Source: Syntrophales bacterium
Lineage (GTDB): Bacteria > Desulfobacterota > Syntrophia > Syntrophales > UBA2210
NCBI GenBank assembly: GCA_030655735.1
Contig: JAUSPK010000228.1
Coordinates: 1-9,142, forward strand
DNA: 9,142 bases
Direction of reading: 5' to 3'
Each line of letters begins with the position of its first letter. Positions within the stretch are counted from its first letter, which is position 1. The translations under genes and the position numbers were made by a program. Positions 1 to 6,289 of the stretch are shown piece by piece. The notes below the pieces were generated by a model. That model was not told the DNA's origin and did not search any database. It saw nothing but the letters and a program-made list of their open reading frames with translations.

Positions 1-132
1 CCTGTCCCGCTTTTTTAGTTGAAACGGTATGTTTTTAAGTGTTGTCTTGGGAAGGATGATAATACTAAAAGTACGGATATGTCAAGGTGTTTTTGGTGTT
101 AAGTGAGTGTATGTGAAAGTTAATAAAATTAG
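1..132. other. AT-rich flank, probable edge of an integrated element
   Basis: No convincing gene is seen on either strand. The stretch is visibly richer in A and T than the coding regions to its right, and it ends exactly where recognisable tRNA sequence begins at 133. I infer that it is the terminal part of an element integrated in a tRNA-Asn gene and lying mostly outside the window. No integrase or other element gene is visible here. Confidence 0.4.
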
Positions 133-177
133 CTGTTAACCATCTTGTCCGTGGTTCGAGTCCGCGCTGGGGAGCCA
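133..177 (+). tRNA. 3' half of a tRNA-Asn(GUU) gene (att-type remnant)
   Basis: The 45 bases fit tRNA positions 32-76 without a gap: anticodon loop CTGTTAA (anticodon GTT), positions 39-43 and a 5-base variable loop, T-stem CGTGG pairing with CCGCG around loop TTCGAGT, acceptor strand CTGGGGA, discriminator G, and encoded CCA. Upstream of 133 the match stops: bases 128-132 do not pair with 140-144, and no acceptor 5' strand (TCCCCAG expected) or D-arm is present. It is therefore a partial gene, not a functional tRNA. Half-tRNAs broken at the anticodon loop are classical products of integrase-mediated insertion into tRNA genes. Confidence 0.8.
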
Positions 178-186
178 AAACAAGAG

Positions 187-222
187 GGGCGTCCATGGAT
201 AAAATGGACGCCCTTTGTTTTT
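187..222 (+). terminator. Rho-independent terminator behind the tRNA-Asn remnant
   Basis: A perfect 10-bp stem, GGGCGTCCAT (187-196) against ATGGACGCCC (204-213), encloses a 7-base loop and is followed by TTTGTTTTT. It begins ten bases after the CCA of the tRNA remnant, so it is probably the original tRNA terminator. This supports the view that the sequence to the right is the ancestral downstream flank. Confidence 0.85.
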
Positions 223-225
223 GAC

Positions 226-480
226 ATGTACTATCTCTATATACTCCAATCAGAATCAACAGGGCGATATTATATCGGGCAAACAGACAATCTTGATCGC
301 CGTTTGTCGGAGCATAATGATCCCTGCTATGCAGGTTCTAAGACGACGAAACGCTTTAAGGGCCCTTGGAAGCTGTTATATTCCGAAGAGTACAAAACCC
401 GTTCTGAGGTAATGGAACGGGAGCGTCAAGTTAAAAGCTGGAAGAGCAGAGAAGCAATAAGTGGGCTCATTCGTGGATGA
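226..480 (+). CDS. Small GIY-YIG domain nuclease-like protein
   Basis: The 84-residue product is a single GIY-YIG domain of the small stand-alone (YhbQ/UPF0213-like) type, with a predicted DNA-cutting fold. The signature appears as YLY (residues 3-5) and YIG (16-18), followed by the arginine/histidine segment NLDRRLSEH (22-30) and a glutamate-rich helix around 61-70, where the metal-binding Glu of this fold lies (E64 or E66). The length is normal for the family. I chose the ATG at 226 because the family starts at MYYLYILQS. The frame is open further upstream, but that part only translates the tRNA remnant and the terminator. No Shine-Dalgarno sequence precedes 226 and a terminator ends just before it, so expression may be weak or depend on read-through. 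The physiological role is unknown. Confidence 0.8.
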   Translation: MYYLYILQSESTGRYYIGQTDNLDRRLSEHNDPCYAGSKTTKRFKGPWKLLYSEEYKTRSEVMERERQVKSWKSREAISGLIRG

Positions 481-494
481 TTCATGTCCATAAA

Positions 495-540
495 TGCCTA
501 TCAACCCCGATTTCATCACCCGGCACTGTGGTATCTTCCT
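495..540 (+). repeat. Short fragment (copy C) of a dispersed intergenic repeat
   Basis: Bases 501-534 match 6457-6490 at 29 of 34 positions and also resemble 2235-2268 (shared core CATCA-CCGGCA). Only the first part of the repeat is recognisable here. The TTGACG promoter box and all later blocks of the long copies are missing or decayed. It lies between the convergent ends of the GIY-YIG gene and the dehydratase gene, in the same orientation as the two long copies. Confidence 0.65.
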
Positions 541-605
541 TCTGTGCTACTTACCTGTTAGGGCGTTCTATTCATTCAGCATTACGACGAATGTTACCGG
601 AACTC

Positions 606-2051
606 CTATTCTTCAGGATCGATTTTGGCCAGCACCTTCGCCATCTTGATTTTCTGTGGCATATTGGCCAGGCGCTGGTACATGACCCGTTGGCTTTGGG
701 GCGAGCCGGCGCCGTGCATGCTCTCGACCAGACATGTTCCGCCCGTCATATTCTCGAGGAGACGCAGAATTTTCATGCGTGTTTCCGTCGGGACGCCCTC
801 TACGCCGGCCATATATTTCTCCACGTGCTTGCCGATTTCGGGGCTTCTCAGGTCCTGGTCGAAGGGGAGCGTTGCCATGATCCCGCCGGCGATGTCATGG
901 GCCAGGCGTGAGATCTCATAAATGTTCCGGGTGATGTTATGCTTGGTGCAATTGGCCAGGAGCGGATCGGGGTAATAGCCGCCGCTTTTTGTCTTGTAGC
1001 CCAGGGCGGAGCATGCGATCGATCCGGAGTAGACGGTCTCGGCCAGGTGGATCATCTCGATGAGTTTGTCCTTGACGTGGGAGGCGTTTGCCGAACCCTG
1101 GTATTGGGCCGCCAGGGCCGTTGCCCCGATAATGACGTCGGACACCCCCCCCTTGCAGCCGCCATAGTTCTGCCGGTGCATGGTGGCAAAACGCTCAACG
1201 AGCATGCCGCTGAAATCGATCTCCCCACACATGAAGACCCGTTCCCAGGGAACGAAGACATCCTCAAAGATCACCAGGGCCTCACCTCCCACCACGCCAA
1301 AGTCAATGTTGCCGGCATCGATCCCTTCCTCGAGCTTTCTCTCCTCGTTGGACTGGCGGCCGAAGATGAGGGTGATCCCCGGTGCCGTGAGGGGGATGGC
1401 GGCGGCAACCGCATAGTCTTCGTCCCCCTTTCCCATGTTCTGGGTGGGCATGATGAGGATTTCATGACTGTTGACGGCGCCGGTCTGATGGGCCTTGGCC
1501 CCGCGAATGACAATGCCGTCGTCCCGCTTCTCAACGACGTGGGTAAACAGGTCGGGATCGGCCTGCTCGCTGGGACGCTTCGAACGGTCCCCCTTGGGGT
1601 CCGTCATTCCGCCTACCACCATCAGGTTTTCCGACTGGATCATTTTGAGGAACTCGACAAAGCGGGGGAAGTATTCCGTGCCGTGGGCCTCATCGATTTC
1701 ATAGGTGGTCATGTACAGGGCATTCATGGCGTCGAAGCCGACGCAGCGCTGATAGCAGCTCCCCGTTTCATGGGAGATGAGGCGTAGCATCTGGACCTTC
1801 TTGATCAGGTCGTCGACGGACTGGTGGATATGGGTGAAACGGTTTATCTTTTGCCCTGTCAGGTGGCTCGTCGCCGTCATGAGGTCTTCGTGTTCCGGAT
1901 TCAGGGCCAATTCATAGGTCTTTGCCGCTGAGTTGATATGGGGAATGAATGCCGGATGGGTTGTGACGTCCGCCACACGCTTCCCGTTGTAATAGACATT
2001 GAGTTTCTGCTGTTTAAGGCTTTTGATATACTCTTCTTTTGTTCGAATCAT
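606..2051 (-). CDS. abfD: 4-hydroxybutyryl-CoA dehydratase / vinylacetyl-CoA delta-isomerase family
   Basis: The 481-residue protein belongs to the FAD- and [4Fe-4S]-containing AbfD family, which converts 4-hydroxybutyryl-CoA to crotonyl-CoA by a radical route and isomerises vinylacetyl-CoA. The cluster ligands known from Clostridium aminobutyricum (C99, C103, H292, C299) occur here at identical residue numbers: SCYQRC (98-103) and MHRQNYGGCK (291-300). Y296, K300 and the glutamate of VESMHGAGSPQ (E444) are also kept. Other family blocks are MTDPKGDR (149-156) and GAKAHQTG (184-191). The start at 2051 is chosen because it gives this exact numbering and follows a G-rich Shine-Dalgarno; an upstream in-frame start would add 30 unrelated residues. 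It is transcribed away from the alcohol and aldehyde dehydrogenase genes. Substrate is inferred from homology; a paralogue acting on a related 4-hydroxyacyl-CoA is possible. Confidence 0.88.
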   Translation of the reverse strand: MIRTKEEYIKSLKQQKLNVYYNGKRVADVTTHPAFIPHINSAAKTYELALNPEHEDLMTATSHLTGQKINRFTHIHQSVDDLIKKVQMLRLISHETGSCYQRCVGFDAMNALYMTTYEIDEAHGTEYFPRFVEFLKMIQSENLMVVGGMTDPKGDRSKRPSEQADPDLFTHVVEKRDDGIVIRGAKAHQTGAVNSHEILIMPTQNMGKGDEDYAVAAAIPLTAPGITLIFGRQSNEERKLEEGIDAGNIDFGVVGGEALVIFEDVFVPWERVFMCGEIDFSGMLVERFATMHRQNYGGCKGGVSDVIIGATALAAQYQGSANASHVKDKLIEMIHLAETVYSGSIACSALGYKTKSGGYYPDPLLANCTKHNITRNIYEISRLAHDIAGGIMATLPFDQDLRSPEIGKHVEKYMAGVEGVPTETRMKILRLLENMTGGTCLVESMHGAGSPQSQRVMYQRLANMPQKIKMAKVLAKIDPEE

Positions 2052-2052
2052 G

Positions 2053-2062
2053 CCCCCCCCTG
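2053..2062 (-). promoter_or_regulatory. G8 Shine-Dalgarno tract of the dehydratase gene
   Basis: Read on the minus strand, the start codon is preceded by CAGGGGGGGGC, a run of eight G one base from the ATG. The other genes here use similar G-rich sites (AAAGGGGGG before 2630, AAGGGGGG before 3081, AAGGGGG before 8448), so it decides the start. The uninterrupted G8 run is the longest homopolymer of this kind I noticed near a start codon in the window. Confidence 0.6.
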
Positions 2063-2112
2063 ATATGATCTTTTCGACGCCCGATGCCGGGTTCGTCAAC
2101 TTGTCGGAAGCT

Positions 2113-2141
2113 ACAATAAACAATGTGGCTCTCCCAGTCAA
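2113..2141 (-). promoter_or_regulatory. Predicted sigma70-type promoter for the dehydratase gene
   Basis: On the minus strand, TTGACT (plus-strand 2136-2141) is followed after 17 bases by TATTGT (plus-strand 2113-2118). Transcription would start near 2105 and give a leader of about 54 bases before the ATG at 2051. The -10 box lies inside the left arm of a perfect inverted repeat, so occupancy of that arm would block the promoter. This is a sequence prediction only. Confidence 0.6.
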
Positions 2142-2210
2142 GCCTGCATTCCCTCCGTCGATTCCGGCCCGACAACTTAAAAGAATAGATTCGCATTCAT
2201 TGTTTATTGT
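2113..2210. repeat. Perfect 13-bp inverted repeat, arms 72 bases apart
   Basis: ACAATAAACAATG (2113-2125) is repeated exactly in inverse orientation as CATTGTTTATTGT (2198-2210). Each arm contains two ATTGT units seven bases apart. A second, shorter inverted pair, TTGTCGG (2101-2107) and CCGACAA (2169-2175), is interleaved with it rather than nested, so the two pairs cannot form one simple hairpin. The position at the dehydratase promoter favours a pair of operator sites. Terminal repeats of a tiny mobile element are an alternative, but I see no clear target duplication. Confidence 0.55.
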
Positions 2211-2288
2211 GGAAACCCATGGACCGTCTGCCCCGCAACCCTGATTTCATCAACCGGCAATTTGATATTTTCTTCCTGAAGTCTTCGC

Positions 2289-2316
2289 TTGACGAACTTA
2301 ACTGTATAGGTATACT
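2289..2316 (+). promoter_or_regulatory. Predicted sigma70-type promoter in repeat copy A
   Basis: TTGACG (2289-2294) and TATACT (2311-2316) are separated by 16 bases. Both boxes and the spacer are almost unchanged in the other long repeat copy (6511-6538), in contrast to the more diverged sequence around them. Transcription would start near 2323 and run towards the SCP2-like, alcohol dehydrogenase and aldehyde oxidoreductase genes, giving a leader of about 300 bases. Confidence 0.6.
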
Positions 2317-2496
2317 CACACGTATAATCGTTCTCCATCGACAGCTGTCAGATCCTGGCGTGAAGATCCGTCGCGCTCGGATACTGATAAACATTCCTCT
2401 TCCTGCTGGAAACATCTGCTCCCCGCTCCAAAAGCTGTCTCTTCTACTTCGTGGTCTGGCTCGGATAAACCTGGTAACCTTGGGGGAGTTCAACGT

Positions 2497-2553
2497 ATGT
2501 CACTGTCCAGTTTTGCACGACGATCTCTGTTTAATCTGCCTTGGAAAAAATGA
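2497..2553 (+). CDS. Putative 18-residue leader peptide in repeat copy A
   Basis: An ATG nine bases after the Shine-Dalgarno-like GGGGGAG (2482-2488) opens a frame encoding MSLSSFARRSLFNLPWKK and a TGA stop. The matching position in repeat copy B also has a Shine-Dalgarno, an ATG and a related beginning (MSRSGFARPAL). Three of the differing codons within the first eleven are synonymous, including CGA versus AGA for Arg8. It may be a regulatory upstream frame for the gene starting 76 bases later, or simply a chance frame in a conserved RNA. No function is assigned. Confidence 0.3.
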   Translation: MSLSSFARRSLFNLPWKK

Positions 2554-2629
2554 TTTTAAATTAAAAACTTTGTATCTGTGATTAATTGGCATTTTTATAA
2601 TTCATTTGAAACCATCTAAAGGGGGGATT

Positions 2630-2983
2630 ATGGGATTTTCACTACTTATCACCATACTGGCCTTGAAATTCAAAAAGGCGTCAAAGTCAAACAAGGACTT
2701 CCAGAAATTCCTTATGGGCCATGAATGTGTCGTTGTCATTAAGACAAAAGATGGCAAAAGAGGCAAACGATTCATCTTTAAAGACGGTGCGTTTTCATCG
2801 GACGCTGTCCTGGATGAGTATGATGCGGCGATGATCTGGAGTAACGCAAAGGCGGGGTTTAAAGGCCTTAAGGCCGGAGAAGACGGAATCCAGGAGGCAC
2901 TCCGGAACCATCTTGTCAGCATTGACGGCGAGATACATTCTTTTACCTGGTTTGGCGCCGCTATTACTTTTGTCATGGCATAG
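2630..2983 (+). CDS. Small SCP2-like protein of unknown function
   Basis: The 117-residue product starts at an ATG six bases after AAAGGGGGG, which is why I prefer 2630 to an ATG 24 bases upstream. The N-terminus has a short hydrophobic stretch (FSLLITILAL, residues 3-12) followed by basic residues. The middle reads as beta-strand-rich with GKRGKRFIFKDGAFSS, then DAAMIWSNAKAGFKGLKAGEDGIQEALRN and a C-terminal strand and helix (GEIHSFTWFGAAITF). This layout resembles small SCP2/sterol-carrier-like lipid-binding domains, but the match is from memory and weak. It is the first gene after repeat copy A and precedes the alcohol dehydrogenase by 97 bases on the same strand, so it may be part of that transcription unit. 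No catalytic motif is seen. Confidence 0.65.
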   Translation: MGFSLLITILALKFKKASKSNKDFQKFLMGHECVVVIKTKDGKRGKRFIFKDGAFSSDAVLDEYDAAMIWSNAKAGFKGLKAGEDGIQEALRNHLVSIDGEIHSFTWFGAAITFVMA

Positions 2984-2990
2984 AATCATT

Positions 2991-3012
2991 CGCGCGCGCA
3001 TTTTTTGTGCGC
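2991..3012 (+). other. GC hairpin between the SCP2-like and alcohol dehydrogenase genes
   Basis: GCGCGC and GTGCGC can form a six-pair stem, including one G-U pair, around a loop of A and six T. No T-tract follows, so a rho-independent terminator is unlikely. It could be an attenuating or RNA-stability hairpin, or nothing. Confidence 0.25.
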
Positions 3013-3026
3013 TGCCTGAAGAAAAT

Positions 3027-3039
3027 TAACGAATCGTTA
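3027..3039. promoter_or_regulatory. 13-base palindrome upstream of the alcohol dehydrogenase gene
   Basis: TAACGA-A-TCGTTA is a perfect palindrome around a single central base, 42 bases before the ATG at 3081. It overlaps a possible -10 hexamer TATGAT (3038-3043), but no good -35 box is seen, so a separate promoter here is uncertain. The site could bind a dimeric regulator. Confidence 0.35.
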
Positions 3040-3080
3040 TGATGCAGCTCCATCGCTAAAATCAGAGGTAAGGGGGGAAT

Positions 3081-4376
3081 ATGAGTTACTGGTCACATGA
3101 ATATTTGCTGAGAAACTGGGGTGGCCCCATGGTACAGGCCGAGTTTTTAAAAGAAGTCCAGAGGCCTTTCTTTGTCCCGCGAGTATTTTCCGGGCTCAAT
3201 CTTTTTCTTGATGAGGCCGGCCTTGTACCCGACGCGGTAGATTTAGTGGCCAAAGAGTGCAAAACCAAAAAGGCTTTTCTTGTAACCGACGAGTACGCGG
3301 TTCGCTTTGCCCCGAAGGTGATGGGGCCCTATGAAAAAAGGCATGGCATTAAATTCGAGGTCTGGGCCAAGGCCCAGCCTGACGCTCCGATTGATACCGT
3401 ACAGGAATGTGCCCAAAAGATGAGAGAGTTCGGTCCCGACCTGATTTTTGCTATCGGCGGCGGCTCATCGATTGATACCGCCAAGGGCGCGTGGCTTCTC
3501 TATGAACATCCCGACGCCAATATTGAAATCCTGAGTCCGCTTGTGCCCCTGAATTTGAGGAATAAGGCCAAGCTGGTTGCAATCCCGACAACAAGCGGGA
3601 CCGGTTCCGAGGTCTCCGGCGTTGCCGTGATCTCTTTTCCCGATGGCGTGAAGCTCGGTACGGGTGGCGCATTGCCGGAATTCGTTCCCGACTTTGCCCT
3701 GCTTGATCCGACATTTACTGTTGGAATGCCGCCGGAGCTCACCGCGGGAACAGGGGGCGACGCATTGGCCCATGCTGTCGATGGTTTTATGGCCCCCAGG
3801 GCGGATGAATTGAATCAGGCGATTGCCCTCAAGGTCATTAAAATGGTCTTCGAATGGCTGCCCAAGGCATACAAAGATGGCAGTGACCTCATGCCCAGGA
3901 TCAAGATGCAGCAGGCGGCAATGATGGCGGGAATCCCCCTCTCCAACGCTGGTTCCGGAATTTCGCACGCCCTTGGGCATACCATTGGCGGCCTATATCA
4001 TATTCATCACGGCGCCATGGTTTTGTTGTTCCTCCCCTACGAACTTCAGGTCTATTCAAAGGCAACAGACCGGCACCTTGAAATATGCGATGTGATGGGC
4101 ATCCGCGACACCAGCTCTGATGAGAATAGTCTCTCCAATCTCATCGAAGCAATTCGCGGCCTGATGACTGAGGTGAAGCTCCCGGTGAGTCTGAAAGATG
4201 CCGGTGTCTCCAAAGCTGATTTTGAAAAGAACCTTGATTTCATCCTTGAGCAGACACCGACAGATCCGGCCTTTTATTTCGGGTGGTTTGATCTGACGCG
4301 GGAACAGTTGATGGACGTGTTTTCATGCGCCTATGAAGGTACATTGCTGGATATGAATTCAGAGATATGGAGGTAA
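3081..4376 (+). CDS. Iron-containing (group III) alcohol dehydrogenase
   Basis: The 431-residue cytoplasmic enzyme would oxidise an alcohol or reduce an aldehyde with NAD(P)H. The nucleotide-binding motif GGGSSIDTAKG is at 126-136 and PTTSGTGSEVS at 169-179. The metal ligands of the family are all present with the expected spacing: D227 and H231 in GGDALAHAVDGF, then H296 and H310 in GISHALGHTIGGLYHIHHG. It is about 50 residues longer than FucO-type enzymes, mostly at the N-terminus. The start follows AAGGGGGG at the proper distance. The stop lies four bases before the next start, and the next gene's GGAGG sits inside its last codons. The homologous family includes 4-hydroxybutyrate dehydrogenase, which would suit the nearby dehydratase, but the sequence alone does not fix the substrate. 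Confidence 0.93.
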   Translation: MSYWSHEYLLRNWGGPMVQAEFLKEVQRPFFVPRVFSGLNLFLDEAGLVPDAVDLVAKECKTKKAFLVTDEYAVRFAPKVMGPYEKRHGIKFEVWAKAQPDAPIDTVQECAQKMREFGPDLIFAIGGGSSIDTAKGAWLLYEHPDANIEILSPLVPLNLRNKAKLVAIPTTSGTGSEVSGVAVISFPDGVKLGTGGALPEFVPDFALLDPTFTVGMPPELTAGTGGDALAHAVDGFMAPRADELNQAIALKVIKMVFEWLPKAYKDGSDLMPRIKMQQAAMMAGIPLSNAGSGISHALGHTIGGLYHIHHGAMVLLFLPYELQVYSKATDRHLEICDVMGIRDTSSDENSLSNLIEAIRGLMTEVKLPVSLKDAGVSKADFEKNLDFILEQTPTDPAFYFGWFDLTREQLMDVFSCAYEGTLLDMNSEIWR

Positions 4377-4380
4377 CCCC

Positions 4381-6216
4381 ATGAAAGGATATTTTGGTAA
4401 ATTCCTGAAGGTAGATCTGACAAATAAAACAATAGAAGATTTTTCCATAAGTGATGATGATCTGAAACAATATGTAGGCGGATCAACACTTGCCGCCAAA
4501 ATCATATATGACTATGTAAAACCGGGGATGGACCCGCTTGCGCCGGAAAATCCGCTGGTCTTTGCCGCCGGGCCCTTTACAGGGTCCAATGTTCCCATGG
4601 TCAGCCGAGCGGCAGTTTGCGGAATAGCCCCGGGAAGCGGTCTCTGGGGTGAGGCGACAACGGGCGGAAGCTTTCCCTCTCGTCTCAAAGGCACCGGTTA
4701 TGACGGAATACTGATAACCGGCAAGGCTGATAAGCCGGTCTATCTGTTCGTTAAGGAGGGTAAGGCGGAGATTAAAGATGCCGCTCATCTGTGGGGGAAG
4801 GACACCTATAAGACGCAGGAGCTGATCGATAAGAAAGTTGGTGAAAAGGCTTCAACCGCCTGTATCGGCATGGGTGGAGAAAAATTAATTCCATACGCCG
4901 GTATCATGAACGACGAAGGCAGGACTGCGGGAAGATGCGGTATGGGAGCGCTGATGGGCTCGAAGAACCTCAAGGCCGTTGTCGTGTCCGGGAATCAGAA
5001 GGCCGAGGTTGCGGACGGCGAAGGCCTGAAGGCCGTTGTCGAAGAAACTCGTGATTGCATCAAGAGTACCGCTAACACGAACGCGTACAAATTGTACGGG
5101 ACAAACATGTACATCGATCTGGGTATGCGACTGGGAGACGTGCCCACCAAGTATTTTACCAAAAGCATTTTCCCTGTTGAGAAACTGCACGGCCCGGCCT
5201 TCAGAACGCGCTACAATATGACAAACTACGCGTGCAGGGGCTGCCCGATCGGATGCGGCAGAGTCATTAAGGATTTCAGCGACGACATCAAAAGGGTCGA
5301 TGGCCCTGAATACGAAACCGTGGCCGCCTTTGGGCCGCTTTGTATGAACTTTGATATTGATACCGTGGTCAAGGCAAACCATTTCTGTAATATGCATGGG
5401 ATCGATACCATGTCTTCCGGCGTATCCATCGCTTTTGCCATGTATTTGTATGAGAAGGGAATTCTCACAAAAGAGAAAGCAGGCATGGAAATAAAATGGG
5501 GGGACGCCGCTGTTATCCTCAAGCTGCTGGATATGATCATCAAGCAGGAGGGAATCGGCGTTGTCTTATCCAAAGGTGTCAAAGAGATGGCCATCGCGTT
5601 CGGGGCGGACCCTGAAGACGCGGCTCAGGTAAAGGGGCTGGAATTTCCGATGCACGATTCGCGGGCCTATCAGGGCGCGGCGTTGTCGTACGCGGTCGGT
5701 CCCAGGGGCGCCTGTCATTTGAAAGGCTGCTTTTATAACTTTGATGCCCCGGGGACCGAATCCGGTCTGGAACTGGGGATCACCTTTTCCGATAAAAACG
5801 ATCCCGCGCAAAAGGGCGCGCTGACCGCGAAGATGCTCCACTTCTGCGAACTGTTCAACAGCTTCACCCTGTGTCAATTTTCACCGATGCCGGCTCCGAT
5901 GATTGCCCGGGCGCTCGTGGCTATTACCGGCAATCCCTGCAGCACGATGGATCTGCTCACCTTCGGCGAACGGTCCCTTAATCTGAAGAGGGCCATCAAC
6001 AACAAGCTTGGTGTCACAAGGGCAGACGACAAACTGCCGAGGATTGTCCGGCAGGCACTTAAGGAGGGATCAACGGCGGGGATAGAGCCGGATATGGATT
6101 TGATGCTGAAGGAATTTTATGAAGTGAGCAAGTGGGACTGGGAAACCGGCAAACCGGCAAAGGAAAAACTCGTCGAATTAGGGCTTACCCAACCGGTGCA
6201 GGACCTCTGGGGATAA
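4381..6216 (+). CDS. aor: Aldehyde:ferredoxin oxidoreductase (tungsten/molybdenum pterin enzyme)
   Basis: The 611-residue protein matches the AOR family, which interconverts aldehydes and carboxylates using a tungsto- or molybdo-bispterin cofactor and a [4Fe-4S] cluster, with ferredoxin as partner. The N-terminus MKGYFGKFLKVDLTNKTIE is typical, and the N-terminal pterin-binding domain contains AGPFTGSNVPMVSR (63-76). The cluster ligands are C285, C288 and C292 in CRGCPIGC, with the distant fourth cysteine at C498 (TLCQF); Pyrococcus AOR uses C288, C291, C295 and C494. DGPEYET (307-313) and GPRGACHLKG (440-449) are further conserved blocks. The length is normal and there is no break. Translation is probably coupled to the alcohol dehydrogenase through overlapping GGAGG. 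The two would take an alcohol to an acid, or run in reverse. The cofactor metal cannot be decided from sequence. Confidence 0.95.
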   Translation: MKGYFGKFLKVDLTNKTIEDFSISDDDLKQYVGGSTLAAKIIYDYVKPGMDPLAPENPLVFAAGPFTGSNVPMVSRAAVCGIAPGSGLWGEATTGGSFPSRLKGTGYDGILITGKADKPVYLFVKEGKAEIKDAAHLWGKDTYKTQELIDKKVGEKASTACIGMGGEKLIPYAGIMNDEGRTAGRCGMGALMGSKNLKAVVVSGNQKAEVADGEGLKAVVEETRDCIKSTANTNAYKLYGTNMYIDLGMRLGDVPTKYFTKSIFPVEKLHGPAFRTRYNMTNYACRGCPIGCGRVIKDFSDDIKRVDGPEYETVAAFGPLCMNFDIDTVVKANHFCNMHGIDTMSSGVSIAFAMYLYEKGILTKEKAGMEIKWGDAAVILKLLDMIIKQEGIGVVLSKGVKEMAIAFGADPEDAAQVKGLEFPMHDSRAYQGAALSYAVGPRGACHLKGCFYNFDAPGTESGLELGITFSDKNDPAQKGALTAKMLHFCELFNSFTLCQFSPMPAPMIARALVAITGNPCSTMDLLTFGERSLNLKRAINNKLGVTRADDKLPRIVRQALKEGSTAGIEPDMDLMLKEFYEVSKWDWETGKPAKEKLVELGLTQPVQDLWG

Positions 6217-6259
6217 CGTGAGCAGGGCCACGTAAAAGAAGAATAACAACAAAGGCACC

Positions 6260-6280
6260 CGAGTTCGCGCTAGGGAGCCA
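6260..6280 (+). other. Degenerate tRNA 3'-end-like remnant
   Basis: These 21 bases match the last 21 bases of the tRNA-Asn remnant (157-177) at 19 positions, from the T-loop through the acceptor strand to CCA. Both are followed within ten bases by a terminator hairpin. The rest of the T-arm and everything 5' of it is not tRNA-like, so it cannot be functional. It may be a decayed attachment site or a recombination scar. Because tRNA 3' ends are similar to one another, it need not derive from the same tRNA. Confidence 0.5.
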
Positions 6281-6289
6281 TTCGACGCG

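Larger units (their letters stand above)
2222..2560 (+). repeat. Dispersed intergenic repeat, copy A (promoter and leader cassette)
   Basis: This fills most of the 578-base gap between the divergent dehydratase and SCP2-like genes. It aligns along its length with 6444-6765, with conserved blocks separated by diverged stretches: 2286-2316 (28 of 31 bases identical to 6508-6538), 2331-2345 (15 of 15 with 6552-6566), AGCTGTCTCTTC at 2433-2444, and TCAACGTATGTCAC at 2490-2503. It contains a strong predicted promoter and ends in a short translated-looking frame. I recognise no known riboswitch, 6S RNA or insertion sequence in it. Confidence 0.75.

Noticed and set aside
133..177. Functional tRNA-Asn gene
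   Set aside because: The acceptor 5' strand, D-arm and 5' side of the anticodon stem are missing.
145..225. N-terminal extension of the GIY-YIG frame
   Set aside because: It translates the tRNA remnant and the terminator hairpin, and the family begins at the ATG at 226.
65..259. Minus-strand open frame of 64 codons over the tRNA remnant
   Set aside because: Its product contains RGLEPRTRW, the usual spurious translation of the antisense of a tRNA 3' end; it also runs through the terminator.
939..1787. Long plus-strand open frame (282 codons) opposite the dehydratase gene
   Set aside because: It is antisense to a gene with firm family identity and conserved ligands, and its product has no recognisable domain; long shadow frames are expected in GC-rich coding DNA.
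2197..2493. Minus-strand frame over repeat copy A, with a similar frame over copy B (6437-6655)
   Set aside because: The partial protein similarity comes from the DNA repeat itself. The two frames keep neither length nor start, and the clear promoter in the repeat points the other way.
2222..2560. Repeat copy as 6S RNA or a known riboswitch
   Set aside because: I could not place any known conserved core or the long 6S-type hairpin, and two promoter-led copies before operons do not fit 6S RNA.
3465..3980. Minus-strand frame of 171 codons inside the alcohol dehydrogenase gene
   Set aside because: It is a shadow of a conserved gene with no ribosome site or recognisable domain.
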